Source of the DNA: Closterium sp. Naga37s-1 | Lineage: Eukaryota > Streptophyta > Zygnematophyceae > Desmidiales > Closteriaceae | DNA: 64,000 nt | Reading direction: 5' to 3' | NCBI GenBank assembly: GCA_947471745.1 | Contig: CANJKZ010000084.1 | Span: 2,836,501-2,900,500 of the forward strand | Part shown: positions 1 through 9,061 of the stretch, in pieces | How the letters are laid out: every line of letters starts with the position of its first letter | Position numbering within the stretch: position 1 is the first letter of the stretch | The notes under the pieces: generated by a model | What the model saw: the letters and a program-made list of their open reading frames with translations, nothing else | The model's database searches: none | What the model was told of the DNA's origin: nothing | Program-made: the position numbers and the translations under genes

Positions 1-791
1 CCCAGACCGATGGGCAGACAGAGCGCTTGAACCAAATTGTGGAACAACTCTTGTGTGCAGCGTGCAAGGACGACATTAACAAGTGGGACTTGCACTTGCC
101 GGTGTTGGAGTTTGCCTACAATAATGCGAAGCATGCCGCAACAGGAGAGACCCCATTTTTCCTCTGTTACGGACGACATCCACTAACTCCACAACAGCCG
201 ACAGTACCTGCAACTGTCCAACCCGCGCACGACTTCGTTACCACAATGCAGCAGCTTTGGGATCGGACACACAAGCGTCTACAGGACATACAGTCTTCAC
301 AGAAACGCTTGGCCGATCGCCATCGACGTGATCATACCATTGCGGATGGTGACCATGTGCTTCTCGACACATGCAACCTCAACCTCGGTCACCTTCCATC
401 CAAGTTACGACCTCGCTTCTGCGGACCTTTCCTCGTAGAAGAGCAGGTCACTACAGTCACATTCCGCTTGCGCCTACCAGCTTCTTGGAAGATTCATAAA
501 GCCTTCCACGTGCAGCTTCTTAAACCCTATCAAGATCCAAATAAGCTGTACACGGGACGCCAACCTCCGCCGCCGCCTCCAGTCCTCGTGAATGATGAAC
601 TTGAGTACGAGGTTGAATCTGTGCTTGCACATCGTCGTCGTCGGCATGGCGCCCTGGAGTTTCTCGTACGCTGGAAAGGCTATGATCCTTCTGAGGACAG
701 CTGGGTCTCTGAAGAAGACATGAGTAACGCCCAACGTTCTCTCCGCGACTATCTTGTCAAGCAGGGTGTTACATCTACCACCCAGCTTTGA
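1..791 (+). CDS. Ty3/gypsy chromovirus pol, 3' end (integrase C-terminal half with chromodomain), partial
   Basis: The frame is open from base 3, so the protein starts upstream of the window; the first ATG (27) is internal. It begins inside the integrase core (QTDGQTERLNQ, the region before the catalytic Glu). It then shows a GPF module (KLRPRFCGPFLVEEQ), the HKAFHVQLLKPY motif and a C-terminal chromodomain (EYEVESVLAHR...LVRWKGYDPSEDSWV). Integrase inserts the element cDNA; chromodomains of this clade are known to bind chromatin marks and steer insertion. The stop is TGA 789-791, directly followed by a polypurine tract and the 3' LTR. No stop or frameshift is visible in this part, so the element may be fairly young. 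It interrupts copia element A1, whose sequence starts right after the LTR. Confidence 0.93.
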   Translation, partial: QTDGQTERLNQIVEQLLCAACKDDINKWDLHLPVLEFAYNNAKHAATGETPFFLCYGRHPLTPQQPTVPATVQPAHDFVTTMQQLWDRTHKRLQDIQSSQKRLADRHRRDHTIADGDHVLLDTCNLNLGHLPSKLRPRFCGPFLVEEQVTTVTFRLRLPASWKIHKAFHVQLLKPYQDPNKLYTGRQPPPPPPVLVNDELEYEVESVLAHRRRRHGALEFLVRWKGYDPSEDSWVSEEDMSNAQRSLRDYLVKQGVTSTTQL

Positions 792-801
792 GAGGGGGAA
801 G
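789..801 (+). other. Polypurine tract of the chromovirus
   Basis: The purine run GAGAGGGGGAAG lies directly between the pol stop codon and the TG that starts the 3' LTR. This is where plus-strand DNA synthesis is primed. Confidence 0.75.
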
Positions 802-1203
802 TGTGAGAGTACGCCGACGTTCGACATATTTCTCATTTCCATATTTTTACTCCATCTTATTCTCCTTATTTTCCTCTTTCATTTGCACTTTATTTCACCT
901 CAATCGGGCTACTATTCTATTTTCTAGAGCTTTCCGGTTATTTCACTTATTTGGTATTTTCGGCACCGACATTTACATTATACGGCACCGACAGCACCGA
1001 CAGTGGTGTACAAGGCGTAATCTCGCCATAATCCGAAGTGCCAATGGGCTTGCGTGCTTATGCGCACTTGTGGTTATCTATTCTAGAAGAGCGCGTTCCC
1101 GAAGGTTCAGATTATCTGTTGTTTCTATGTATTTCTGAGTATAAATACGCCTTGTACTCACCTTTAGTGCAACATTCTCGAGTGGAAATTCGATCCTGTG
1201 ACA
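802..1203 (+). repeat. Chromovirus 3' LTR
   Basis: Starts TGTGAGAGTAC after the polypurine tract and ends CCTGTGACA, giving TG...CA ends and a length near 402 bp. The right end is set by the point where homology to family A begins (CCATCGGCACAG). The matching 5' LTR lies outside the window, so length and target duplication cannot be confirmed. The AT-rich first half and a TATA box near the end are normal for a plant LTR. Confidence 0.8.
1140..1147 (+). promoter_or_regulatory. TATA box in chromovirus LTR
   Basis: TATAAATA lies about 60 bp before the LTR end, within GAGTATAAATACGCC. It is the expected position for the U3/R promoter of an LTR element. No expression evidence is available. Confidence 0.55.
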
Positions 1204-3190
1204 CCATCGGCACAGCAGCTTCGTGAGTGGTACGCTCGGCGTGGGAGGTCTGAGGGTGTTGGTCCCTGCACTTACGTTCTTCGCATCGGCGGGCGCCGTG
1301 GGGAGACGTGCGGGCTGCCACACACTGCGCAGCGCTGCTTCGGTCGCCTGACTGACGCCTGGCGCGCCCAGTTTCCTGACGATGTTGAGCTCCCTCGCTG
1401 GGGTGATCTGCATAGGCAGAATGTTGCTATCTTTGATCTTGATTTCGATGCTATTCTTGCTGCCATGTATGCTGTGACAGATAGTGCTGAGGGTGACTGC
1501 TATCTGTATGTTCCCCCCGACCTGGGCATTGAGGCTGCTGCTCTAGGTGCTAGTGAGTCTGCTGCTCCAGGTACTAGTGAGTCTGCTGCTCCAGGTACTA
1601 GTGAGTCTGCTGCTTCAGGTGCTGGTGAGTCTGCTCTCTCTGGTACTGCACCTACTGAGGCCTTGCACACTTTCACACTTGACTCTGGTGCTTCGCACTC
1701 CTTCTTTCGCGACAGCACCACACTCACGCCGCTCAGTCGGCCTGTCGCAGTCTCCCTGGCTGACCCCTCTGATGGCCCAGTCCTTGCGCACTCTTCCACG
1801 GTTCTACCGTGTCCTGCGGCCCCGTCGGGCTTTCTGTCGGGACTCCACCTCCCCTCGTTCTCTACGAACTTGGTGAGTGGAGCTGACCTCCAGGACGCGT
1901 GGGTTGACCAGTTCACCCCTGGAGGTCAGTGTGTGACCCACTGCACTTGCTCTCGGACGGGCCACCACCTGGCCACGTTCACGCGTCGGCCTGGGTCGAG
2001 TCTGTACACACTGACTACTGCGTCTCCTCCGGTTACTGCGTCTGGTCAGGTGTTTTCTGCCGCGTCCAGGTCTAGTCCAGCGTCGGCCCCCTGCTCGTGT
2101 CGTCCTCTGTCACACGAGACTCTCCTTTGGCACCACCGCCTTGGTCACCCCTCCCTGCCTCGTCTTCGAGGTATGGCCTCCCGTACTCTTGTCTCTGGTC
2201 TCCCCAGGTCCCTCCCTCCCCTTCCACCAGGGCCTGCCCCTACCTGTGTTCCTTGTGTCGAGAGCCGGCAGCGCGCCGCTCCTCACTCCTCCGAGTTCCC
2301 TCCGATAGAGGCTCCCCTGCAGACTCTTCACATGGACGTGTGGGGCCCAGCCCGCGTCAGTGGACAGGGTCACGAGCGTTACTTCCTGCTGGTCGTTGAC
2401 GACTACTCGCATTACACCACAGTCTTCCCCTTGCGCCGCAAGGGTGAGGTCACTGAGGTGTTGATCGATTGGATCCGCGGTGCCCGTCGCCAGCTCAGCG
2501 AGAGTTTTGGCTCGGACCTTCCTGTTCTGCGTCTGCACTCAGACAGAGGTGGTGAGTTTTCCTCCGACCTTCTGAGGGCCTTCTGTCGTGCGGAGGGCAT
2601 CCGCCAGACGTTTACGCTTCCGGCCTCCCCACAGCAAAATGGGATTGCTGAGCGCCGCATTGGCATGGTCATGGATGTCGCTCGTACATCCATGATCCAT
2701 GCGGCTGCTCCCCATTTTCTGTGGCTGTTCGCGGTTCAGTACGCTGCGCATCAGATCAATCTTCAGCCTCGTGTCTCCTTGCCGGAGACCACACCTACTC
2801 TGCGGTGGACGGGGAAGGTTGGCGATGCGTCTGTGTTCCGTGTCTGGGGATCTTGAGCTTTTGTCCGCGATGCTTCCGCGGACAAGCTGTCCTCCCGTGC
2901 CGTTCCCTGCATCTTCCTTGGCTTCCCCCCTGACGCACCTGGGTGGCAGTTTTACCACCCCACCTCGCGTCGTGTTCTGTCCTCTCAAGACGTCACGTTT
3001 GACGAGTCGGTATCTTACGACCATCTCTTTCCCTACCGCACTGCCCCTCTCCCCCCCCCGCCACTCTTCCTAGCACCAGGTGCTCCTCCGGTAGACCCCC
3101 TCCCCCCTCAGGGTCTTGCCCCCTCAGGTGTGTCCCAGGTAGACCCTGTCGAGCCTGTCGAGGTAGCTGTCGACTCAAGTGCTGCTAGGG
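1204..3190 (+). pseudogene. A1 Gag C-terminal zinc motif, protease and integrase (broken)
   Basis: Order: QQLREWYARRGRS; a Cys/His motif (C-x12-C-x3-H-x4-C around GPCTYV...CGLPHTAQRC); protease core LHTFTLDSGASHSFF; GAG-pre-integrase with HHRLGHPSLPRLRGM and CVPC; integrase with HMDVWGPA, LHSDRGGEFSSDLLRAF and QNGIAERR. The frame stays open from the left junction to TGA 2854-2856, where A3 and A4 read CGA (Arg), so this is a CpG-type C-to-T change. The frame then continues through the conserved integrase tail (FYHPTSRRVL) to about 3190, where roughly 11 bases seem lost compared with A2. Confidence 0.88.
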
Positions 3191-4402
3191 GTTGCTGAGT
3201 CTGAGGGTGCGGAGCTTGGGGGTGCTGAGCCTGAGCGTGTGGAGCCTGGGGGTGCTGAGTCTGGGGGTGCTGAGCCTGGGGGTGCTGAGCTTGAGCGTGC
3301 TGAGCCTGGGGGTGCTGAGCCTGGGGGTGCTGAGCCTGAGCGTGCTGAGTCTGGAGGTCCTCCGGGTGTCCCGTCTTGACGGGAGCCCTTCTCTCCGCAA
3401 CAGCTTCGTGAGTGGTATGCTCGGCGCTGTCGCCGTGCTGCTGGAGCTACAGGGCCTGCTGCTGGAGGTGCTTCTGGAGTTGGAGCTGCTGCTGGTGTTG
3501 CAGCTGCTGGAAGTGCTTTTGGAGCTGCTGGAGGTGCTTCTGGAGCTGCTGGAGGTGCTGCTGGTGCTGGAGCTGCTGGAGCAGCTGGTCCTGGAGGTGC
3601 TGGTGCTGGAGGTGCTGGCACTGTTGGAGGTCCTGCTAGTGTTGGAGCTGCTGGAGGTGCTGGAGCAGCAGGTCCCGGAGGTGCTCTTTCTAGAGGTACT
3701 GGAGCTGCTGGGACTGGTGGTGCTGCAGGAGTTGGAGCTGTAGGTGCTGGAGCTGTTGGAGGTCCTGGAGCTGGTGGTGCTGTGGGAGTTGTAGCTGGAG
3801 ACCCTAGAGCTGAGGGTACACGTGCTGTCTATGCTGTTTCTAGAGGCGTTGCGCGGCCGCGGCCGTACTACGTTCCGCTCCTTCAGCAGGTTCTTGGTCT
3901 CCCGCCTTCTACTGGTCCTACTCCTCCTTTACTGAGTCCACCGCCTGTCCAGTCACCGTCGCAGTTACAGCCAGCCTCTCCACTTCCTGGTCCTTCTCCT
4001 TACTCTGGACCCACTAGAGGACTTACGGAGCGTCGTGATCTTGAGTCTCGTCCTGCGTCGCCTGAGTCTCGTCCTGCGTCGCCTGAGTCTTGTCCTGAGT
4101 CGCCTGTTTGCCCTGTTCGCACTGGTCGCCGTGTTCCGCGTCAGCGTCCTTCTCCTGTCCCAGGCACTCACTCTATGACTCTGCGTCCTTCCTCTGCTCC
4201 ACAGCGTGTTCCTCTGCCGTCTCCTCCTGCGTCCTCTCTTCCTGCACTTGCTGACCCGGAGACTGACTCCCTTCGTGCTACTAGTCCTACTGTCACGCGT
4301 CTCCTGGCCACTGTTGTCAATGACCCTTCCTTTGAGTCCACTGCTGCGTCTGCCTTAGTTGCTGAGCTTGTCGACTTTGCTGCTCACTGTTGTCTAGACT
4401 AA
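3191..4402 (+). pseudogene. A1 integrase-RT linker, Gly/Ala/Pro/Ser-rich
   Basis: Read in frame 2, this shows GAEPG-type pentads (3195-3370), then REPFSPQQLREWYARR (a second copy of the motif at the start of A1), then a long GGAGA-type stretch (about 3430-3800), then a Pro/Ser-rich part (PYYVPLLQQVLG, SRPASPES repeats). Interruptions are TGA at 3377 and TAA at 4400 (A2 has TAC). The long Leu-rich reading of this DNA in other frames is a shadow. Function is unknown; it presumably acts as a flexible spacer before RT. Confidence 0.72.
3195..3800 (+). repeat. A1 coding minisatellites: 15-bp GAEPG repeats and GGTGCTGGAGCT repeats
   Basis: The unit GGTGCTGAGCCTGGG recurs about a dozen times with variation between 3195 and 3370. 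From about 3430 the DNA changes to GCTGGAGGTGCT-type units of 6-15 bp. Both repeats lie inside the integrase-RT linker, and related tracts occur at the same place in A2 (8225-8880) and, for the second type, in A4 (28010-28370). Confidence 0.85.
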
Positions 4403-6166
4403 GCCGCTAGTCTTGTTGCTGAGTCTGAGTCTGCGTCTGTCTGTCATCCGTCCGTCGGGGGTGAGTGTGCTCTTGGCACGGACGTCCTTGAGGACAGACA
4501 GGAGGACTTTGAGTGTCTTGCAGCTGCTGTACCTCGTTTCACTTCCATGCTGCTTGCCCCTGAGGGAGACCCGGATGCACCAGACATCCCGACCCCGCGC
4601 TCTTACGCAGAGGCGATAGAGTGTACTTACTCCTCTCAGTGGAAGGCAGCCATGGATGCCGAGATGGCATCCTGGAAGTCCACAGGCACCTACGTCGACG
4701 AGGTTCCCCCGCCTTGGGCGAATATAGTTGATGGCATGTGGATTTTCAGGGTGAAGCGGCCGCCGGGTTCTCCGCCTACCTTCAAGGCGCGTTACGTTGC
4801 TCGAGGCTTCAGTCAGCGACAGGGGGTTGACTACTTCCAGAACTTTTCCCCCACCCCGAAGATGACTACTCTTCGGGTGTTGCTGCACGTCGCTGCTCAG
4901 CGTGACTACGAGCTCCACTCTCTGGAATTCAGCACAGCCTTCCTACAAGGCAGCCTGCACGAGGAGATCTGGCTGCGCCACCCACCTGGCTTCACTGGGT
5001 CGTTTCCTGCTAGTACCCAGTGGAGCCTCCGGCGGCCAGTCTACGGTCTCCGCCAGGCACCCCGTGAGTGGCACGACACACTCAGGACCACTCTTGCTGC
5101 TCTTGGTTTTGCTCCTTCCACTGCTGACCCGTCGCTGTTTCTACGCACCGACACCACTCTGTCTCCGTTCTACGTTCTCGTGTACGTAGACGACTTGGTC
5201 TTTGCTACTGCTGACACTGAGGCACTCGCCCACGTGAAGTCGGAGCTGCAGAAGAGACACACGTGCACAGACCTGGGTGAACTAACAAGCTATCTTGGCG
5301 TGCGGATCACCCGGGACAGAGCACAGCGCCCCATTACCTTGACTCAGTCACACATGGTGCAGCAGGTCCTTCAGCGCTTCGGCTTCACGTACTCCTCCCC
5401 ACAGTCCACTCCTCTGCCTACCGGTCACTCGCTCTCAGCTCCACCTTCGGACGAGTCCGTAGAGCCGAGTGGCCCGTATCCAGAGCTTGTGGGCTGCCTC
5501 ATGTACCTGATGACTTGCACACGACCTGACCTCGCATACCCTCTCAGCCTTCTGGCTCGCTACGTGGCTCCCGGCAGGCACCAAAAGGTGCACTGGGATG
5601 CTGCGAAGAGGGTGTTGCGCTACTTGTGCAGTACGTCGGGCATGGGGCTCGTGCTTGGAGGACGGGCTCGAGTTGTCCTCACTGGTCACGCAGACGCTTC
5701 CTGGGTTGACGACTTGGCTACGCAGCGATCGTCACAGGGTTACACCTTCAGCCTTGGCTCCGGTTCTGTCTCTTGGCGGTCTACCCGCTCGTCTTCTGTT
5801 CTCAGCTCCAGTTGTGAGGCTGAGATCTACGCTGGGGCCATGGCTGCACAGAAGTTACGCTGGCTCACCTACCTGCTGACCGACTTGGGAGAGGCGCCTC
5901 GTTCTCCTCCAGTCCTGTACGTCGACAACAAGGCAATGCTTGCCTTGTGTCAGGAGCACAGACTGGAGCACAGAACGAAGCACATTGCTCTGCGCTTCTT
6001 CCTTGCTCGAGAGTTGCAGCAGCGTGGTCAGCTTCGTCTTGCTTACGTGGTCTCACAGGCCAACACTGCTGATGTTTTCACCAAGGCACTTCAGCCTTGT
6101 GATCATCAGCGTTTTTGTACTATTCTAGGGCTTGTACCTACTGTGCCTCACTTGCTTACTTCTTGA
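4403..6166 (+). CDS. A1 reverse transcriptase and RNase H
   Basis: Open from after TAA 4400 to the natural stop 6164-6166; the first ATG on this frame is 4550. RT motifs: MWIFRVKRPPGS, VARGFSQRQGVDYFQNFSP, FSTAFLQGSLHEEIWLR, YGLRQAPREWHD and the catalytic YVDDLVF. RNase H follows: HADASWVDD, SSCEAEIYAG, LYVDNKAM, HRTKHIALR, ending ANTADVFTKAL...HLLTS. No lesion is visible, but it is cut off from the rest of its polyprotein by upstream stops, so it is probably not expressed as an active enzyme. Confidence 0.9.
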   Translation, partial: AASLVAESESASVCHPSVGGECALGTDVLEDRQEDFECLAAAVPRFTSMLLAPEGDPDAPDIPTPRSYAEAIECTYSSQWKAAMDAEMASWKSTGTYVDEVPPPWANIVDGMWIFRVKRPPGSPPTFKARYVARGFSQRQGVDYFQNFSPTPKMTTLRVLLHVAAQRDYELHSLEFSTAFLQGSLHEEIWLRHPPGFTGSFPASTQWSLRRPVYGLRQAPREWHDTLRTTLAALGFAPSTADPSLFLRTDTTLSPFYVLVYVDDLVFATADTEALAHVKSELQKRHTCTDLGELTSYLGVRITRDRAQRPITLTQSHMVQQVLQRFGFTYSSPQSTPLPTGHSLSAPPSDESVEPSGPYPELVGCLMYLMTCTRPDLAYPLSLLARYVAPGRHQKVHWDAAKRVLRYLCSTSGMGLVLGGRARVVLTGHADASWVDDLATQRSSQGYTFSLGSGSVSWRSTRSSSVLSSSCEAEIYAGAMAAQKLRWLTYLLTDLGEAPRSPPVLYVDNKAMLALCQEHRLEHRTKHIALRFFLARELQQRGQLRLAYVVSQANTADVFTKALQPCDHQRFCTILGLVPTVPHLLTS

Positions 6167-6395
6167 CTCTGCTTGTACTGTGATCTCTATACATATACCT
6201 GCATGCTTACACTTGCTAGGTTGTGATCACTGTATTGCTTGTTCTCCTCTATATAACTCTGTCTATGAACTGGCCTTGTGGCCATTTGCTTGTGCTCAGA
6301 ATGCGTGGTGACTTTGTGATCCACCCTGAGCTTGCTTTGCCTTTCTTGACCGGTCTTGTGACCTCTTGTTCTCCCCCACTTTGCCTATGGGGGTG
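6167..6395 (+). other. A1 3' untranslated region and polypurine tract
   Basis: About 230 bp between the pol stop and the 3' LTR, well conserved in A2 (11120-11346) and A4 (30693-30921). It contains TATACATATACC- and CTATATAACTCTG-like AT-rich stretches and ends with the short purine run ATGGGGGTG just before the LTR. Confidence 0.7.
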
Positions 6396-6526
6396 TGTCA
6401 AACTTACATGATATAGTCTGTTTATGCTGTAGTGGGGAAGTTCATATAGGGTACAACACTTTTAGGTTTCCCACTTGTACCCACCTGCTTGCTAGTTCAG
6501 TCATTCATTCCTTCACTATTCTGACA
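6396..6526 (+). repeat. A1 3' LTR (131 bp)
   Basis: Begins TGTCAAACTTAC and ends CTATTCTGACA, matching the LTRs of A2, A3 and A4 (128-131 bp). This is short for a copia LTR. It holds ATATAGTCTG and the conserved core GGGTACAACACTTTTAGG. What follows (from 6527) is A2 coding sequence, which places A1 within A2. Confidence 0.88.
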
Positions 6527-6539
6527 GTGACCATGCTGG

Positions 6540-7762
6540 TCAGACATGCGGGAAGCTTCACACTCAGCACCGCTGCTTCTCCCGCCTCGACGACGCTTGG
6601 CGTGCTGAGTTTGGTGACGACGTTGAGCTCCCTCGCTGGGCTGATCTCCTTAGGTCTAGGATTGCTATCTTTGACCTAGACTTTGATACTATGTATGCTT
6701 TGTCTGTTAGTGCTGAGGAATAGCTGCTGCTGCTCTAGGTGATAGTGCGTCCGGTACTCTCCCTGGTACTGCGCCTGCTGAGGCCATGCACACCTTCACA
6801 TTGGACTCAGGCACCTCGCGCTGTTTCTTTTGTGACAGCACCACTCTCACTCCTCTCCCTGCACCTGTCCTGGTCAGACTGGCTGACCCCTCTAGGGGCC
6901 CGGTCGTTGCCCGTTCCTCCAATGTCCTCCCGTGTCCGGCGGTTCCGTCCGGCTCACTGTCAGATCTTCACCTCCCCTCGTTCTCTAGGAACTTGGTGAG
7001 TACCGCTGCCCTCCAGGATGCGATGGTCACTACCACCACTCCTGGGGGTCAGCGTGTGTCGATCTGCACGTGCACACGGACGGGGCGTCACCTGGCCACG
7101 TTCACTCGTCGGCCAGGGTCGAGTCTGTACACACTGGCTACCGAGCCTCCTCAGGTAGTTGCGTCTGCTCAAGTGTCCGCGTCAGGTTAGGTAGCCGCCT
7201 CTTGCTCGTGTCGCCTCCTGTCGCACCAGACTCTTCTGTGGCACCACCGCCTGGGTCACCCCTCCCTGCCACGCCTTGGTGGCATGCACTCTCGTCTTCT
7301 TGTCTCTGGTCTTCCCAGGTCCCTGCCTCCCCTGCCGCCCTCGCCTGCCCTGCCCTGCCTTCCTTGCGTTGAGGGGCGGCAGCGCGCCACTCCTCACTCC
7401 TCGTTTCCCCCGACGACTGCTCCCCTGCAGACTCTCCACATGGACGTGTGGGGCCCAGCCCGCGTCAGTGGACAGAGCCGCGAGCGCTACTTTCTGCTAG
7501 TCGTTGACGACTACATGTGGTACACCACGGTCTTGCCCTTGCGCAGCAAGGGTTAGGTCGTTGATGTCTTGATCCCTTGGATCCGCACGGTCCGTCTCTA
7601 GCTCCGCGAGAAGTTCGGCCAAGACCTTCCCGTCCTACGTCTGCACTCTGACAGAGGTGGTGAGTTCTCCTCCAACCTCTTTAGGAGGGCATCCTCCAGT
7701 CGTTCACGCTTCCGGACTCACCTCAGCAAAATAGGATTGCTGAACGCCGCATTGGCTTAGTC
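6540..7762 (+). pseudogene. A2 protease and integrase N-terminal part (broken)
   Basis: Protease core MHTFTLDSGTSRCFF is read at 6786. Pre-integrase and integrase motifs follow (HHRLGHPSLP, LPCVEGRQR, HMDVWGPARV, LHSDRGGEFSS). Stops: TAG 6721, TAG 7187 (CAG in A3), TAG at about 7555 (GAG in A3), TAG at about 7600 (CAG in A3), then TAG in AAAATAGGATTG and GGCTTAGTCATGG. A deletion near 7680 removes about 20 bp after DRGGEFSSNLF and shifts the frame. Confidence 0.8.
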
Positions 7763-8881
7763 ATGGAGGTCGCTCGTACCTCCATGATCCATGCGGCTGC
7801 TCCCCATTTTCTCTGGCCGTTTGCGGTCCAGTACGCTGCGCATCAGCTCAACCTCTGGCCCCGTGTCTCCTTGCCGGAGACCTCGCCCACACTGCGTTGG
7901 ACGGGGAAGGTTGGCGATGCATCAGTGTTCCGGGTCTGGGGCTCTTGTGCCTTTGTTCGCGATTCGTCCGCGGACAAGCTCTTCGCCCGCGCCATTCCTT
8001 GCGTCTTCCTTGGCTTTGTCCCTGACGCGCCTGGCTGGCAGTTTTACCACCCTACCTCACGCCGTATCCTCCCCTACCGCTCTGCCCCTTTCCCTCCCCC
8101 GCCGCTCTTCCTTGCTCAAGGTCCCCCTCTGGTAGACCCCCTCCCTCCTCAGGGTCCTGCTCCCTCAGGTGTCTCTCAGGTAGACCCACCCCCTGGTGCT
8201 GTGCCTGGTGAAGTAGCTGTGGACTCAGGTGCTGCTAGAGGTGCTGCGTCTGGGGTTGCTGAGCTTAAGGGTGCTGGGCCTGGGGGTGCTGAGCCTGGGG
8301 GTGCTGAGACTGGGGGTGCTGAGCCTGGGGGTGCTGATTCTGGGGTTGTTGAGACTGGGGGTGCTGAGCCTGTGGGTGCTGAGCTTGAGGGTGTTGCGCC
8401 TGGGGGTGGTGCGTCGGAGGGTGCGGAGTCTGGAGGTGCTGAGCCTCAGGGTGCTGCTTCGTCTCGAGGTTCTGCTGGTGCATCGCCGAGACTGTCTCCG
8501 CAGCAGCTGCGTGAGTGGTTTGTTCGGCGCGCACGCCTTCGGAGTGGAGCTACCGGAGCTGGAGGTGCTGGAGCTGGAGGTGCTGGCGCTGCTGCTGGAG
8601 CTGGTGTTACTGGAGGTACTGCGGCTACTGGTCCTAGAGGTGCTCGTACGCAAGGTACTGGAGCTGCAGGGACTGGTGGTGTTGGGGGTGCTGGACCTGG
8701 AGACCCTGCGGAGTCTGGAGCTGCTGGTGCTGGCGGCTCTGGCGCTGGTGGCGCTGGAGCTAGAGGAGCTAGAGTTGGAGGCAGTGGCGCAGGAGGTGCT
8801 GGAGTTGGAGGCACTAGCGCTGGAGGTGCCAGCGCTGGAGGAGTTGGAGCTGTTGACCCGAGTGGCGCTGTACGGCCGTGA
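7763..8881 (+). pseudogene. A2 integrase C-terminal half and repeat linker
   Basis: Open for 372 codons. Integrase part: MEVARTSMIHAAAPHFLWPFAVQYAAHQLN and TLRWTGKVGDASVFRVWGS, then the tail GFVPDAPGWQFYHPTSRR. The linker has GAEPGGAETGG-type pentads (about 8230-8460), the motif SPQQLREWFVRR (about 8500), then a GAGGAGAGG stretch. TGA at 8879 replaces CGG of the other copies. As in A1, the linker is very rich in Gly, Ala and Pro and has no recognised enzyme domain. Confidence 0.82.
8225..8880 (+). repeat. A2 coding minisatellites in the integrase-RT linker
   Basis: About fifteen variable 15-bp units of the type GGTGCTGAGCCTGGG, followed by GGTGCTGGAGCTGGA-type units up to the end of the open frame. 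Same location and design as in A1. Confidence 0.85.
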
Positions 8882-9061
8882 CCGTACTTCGTTCCCCTGC
8901 TTCAGCAGGTTCTTGGTACCCCGAACCCTACTGGCCTTACTCCTCCCCTCCTGTGTCCACCGCTTGACCAGTCAAAGCTGCCATTACAGCCGGCCTCTCG
9001 ACTGCCTGCTCCTTCTACTTACACTGAGCAGTCCGGCGGTCTTACAGAGCGTCATGAGCCT

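Larger units (their letters stand above)
1204..6526 (+). mobile_element. Copia family A, copy A1 (5' part outside window, interrupted by chromovirus)
   Basis: Homologous to A3 and A4 from the Gag zinc-binding region to the 3' LTR. Homology starts exactly at the end of the chromovirus LTR. The simplest reading is that the chromovirus inserted into A1 and that A1's 5' half lies left of the window. The right end is its 131-bp 3' LTR, followed at once by A2 sequence, so A1 itself sits inside A2. Pol is broken by TGA at 2854, a frameshift near 3190, TGA at 3377 and TAA at 4400; RT-RNase H is intact. Confidence 0.88.

Noticed and set aside
3192..3743. Long Leu/Val-rich and Cys/Trp-rich open frames on the plus strand
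   Set aside because: They are other-frame readings of the GGTGCTGGAGCT minisatellite in the A1 linker; the correct frame reads Gly/Ala and joins integrase to RT.
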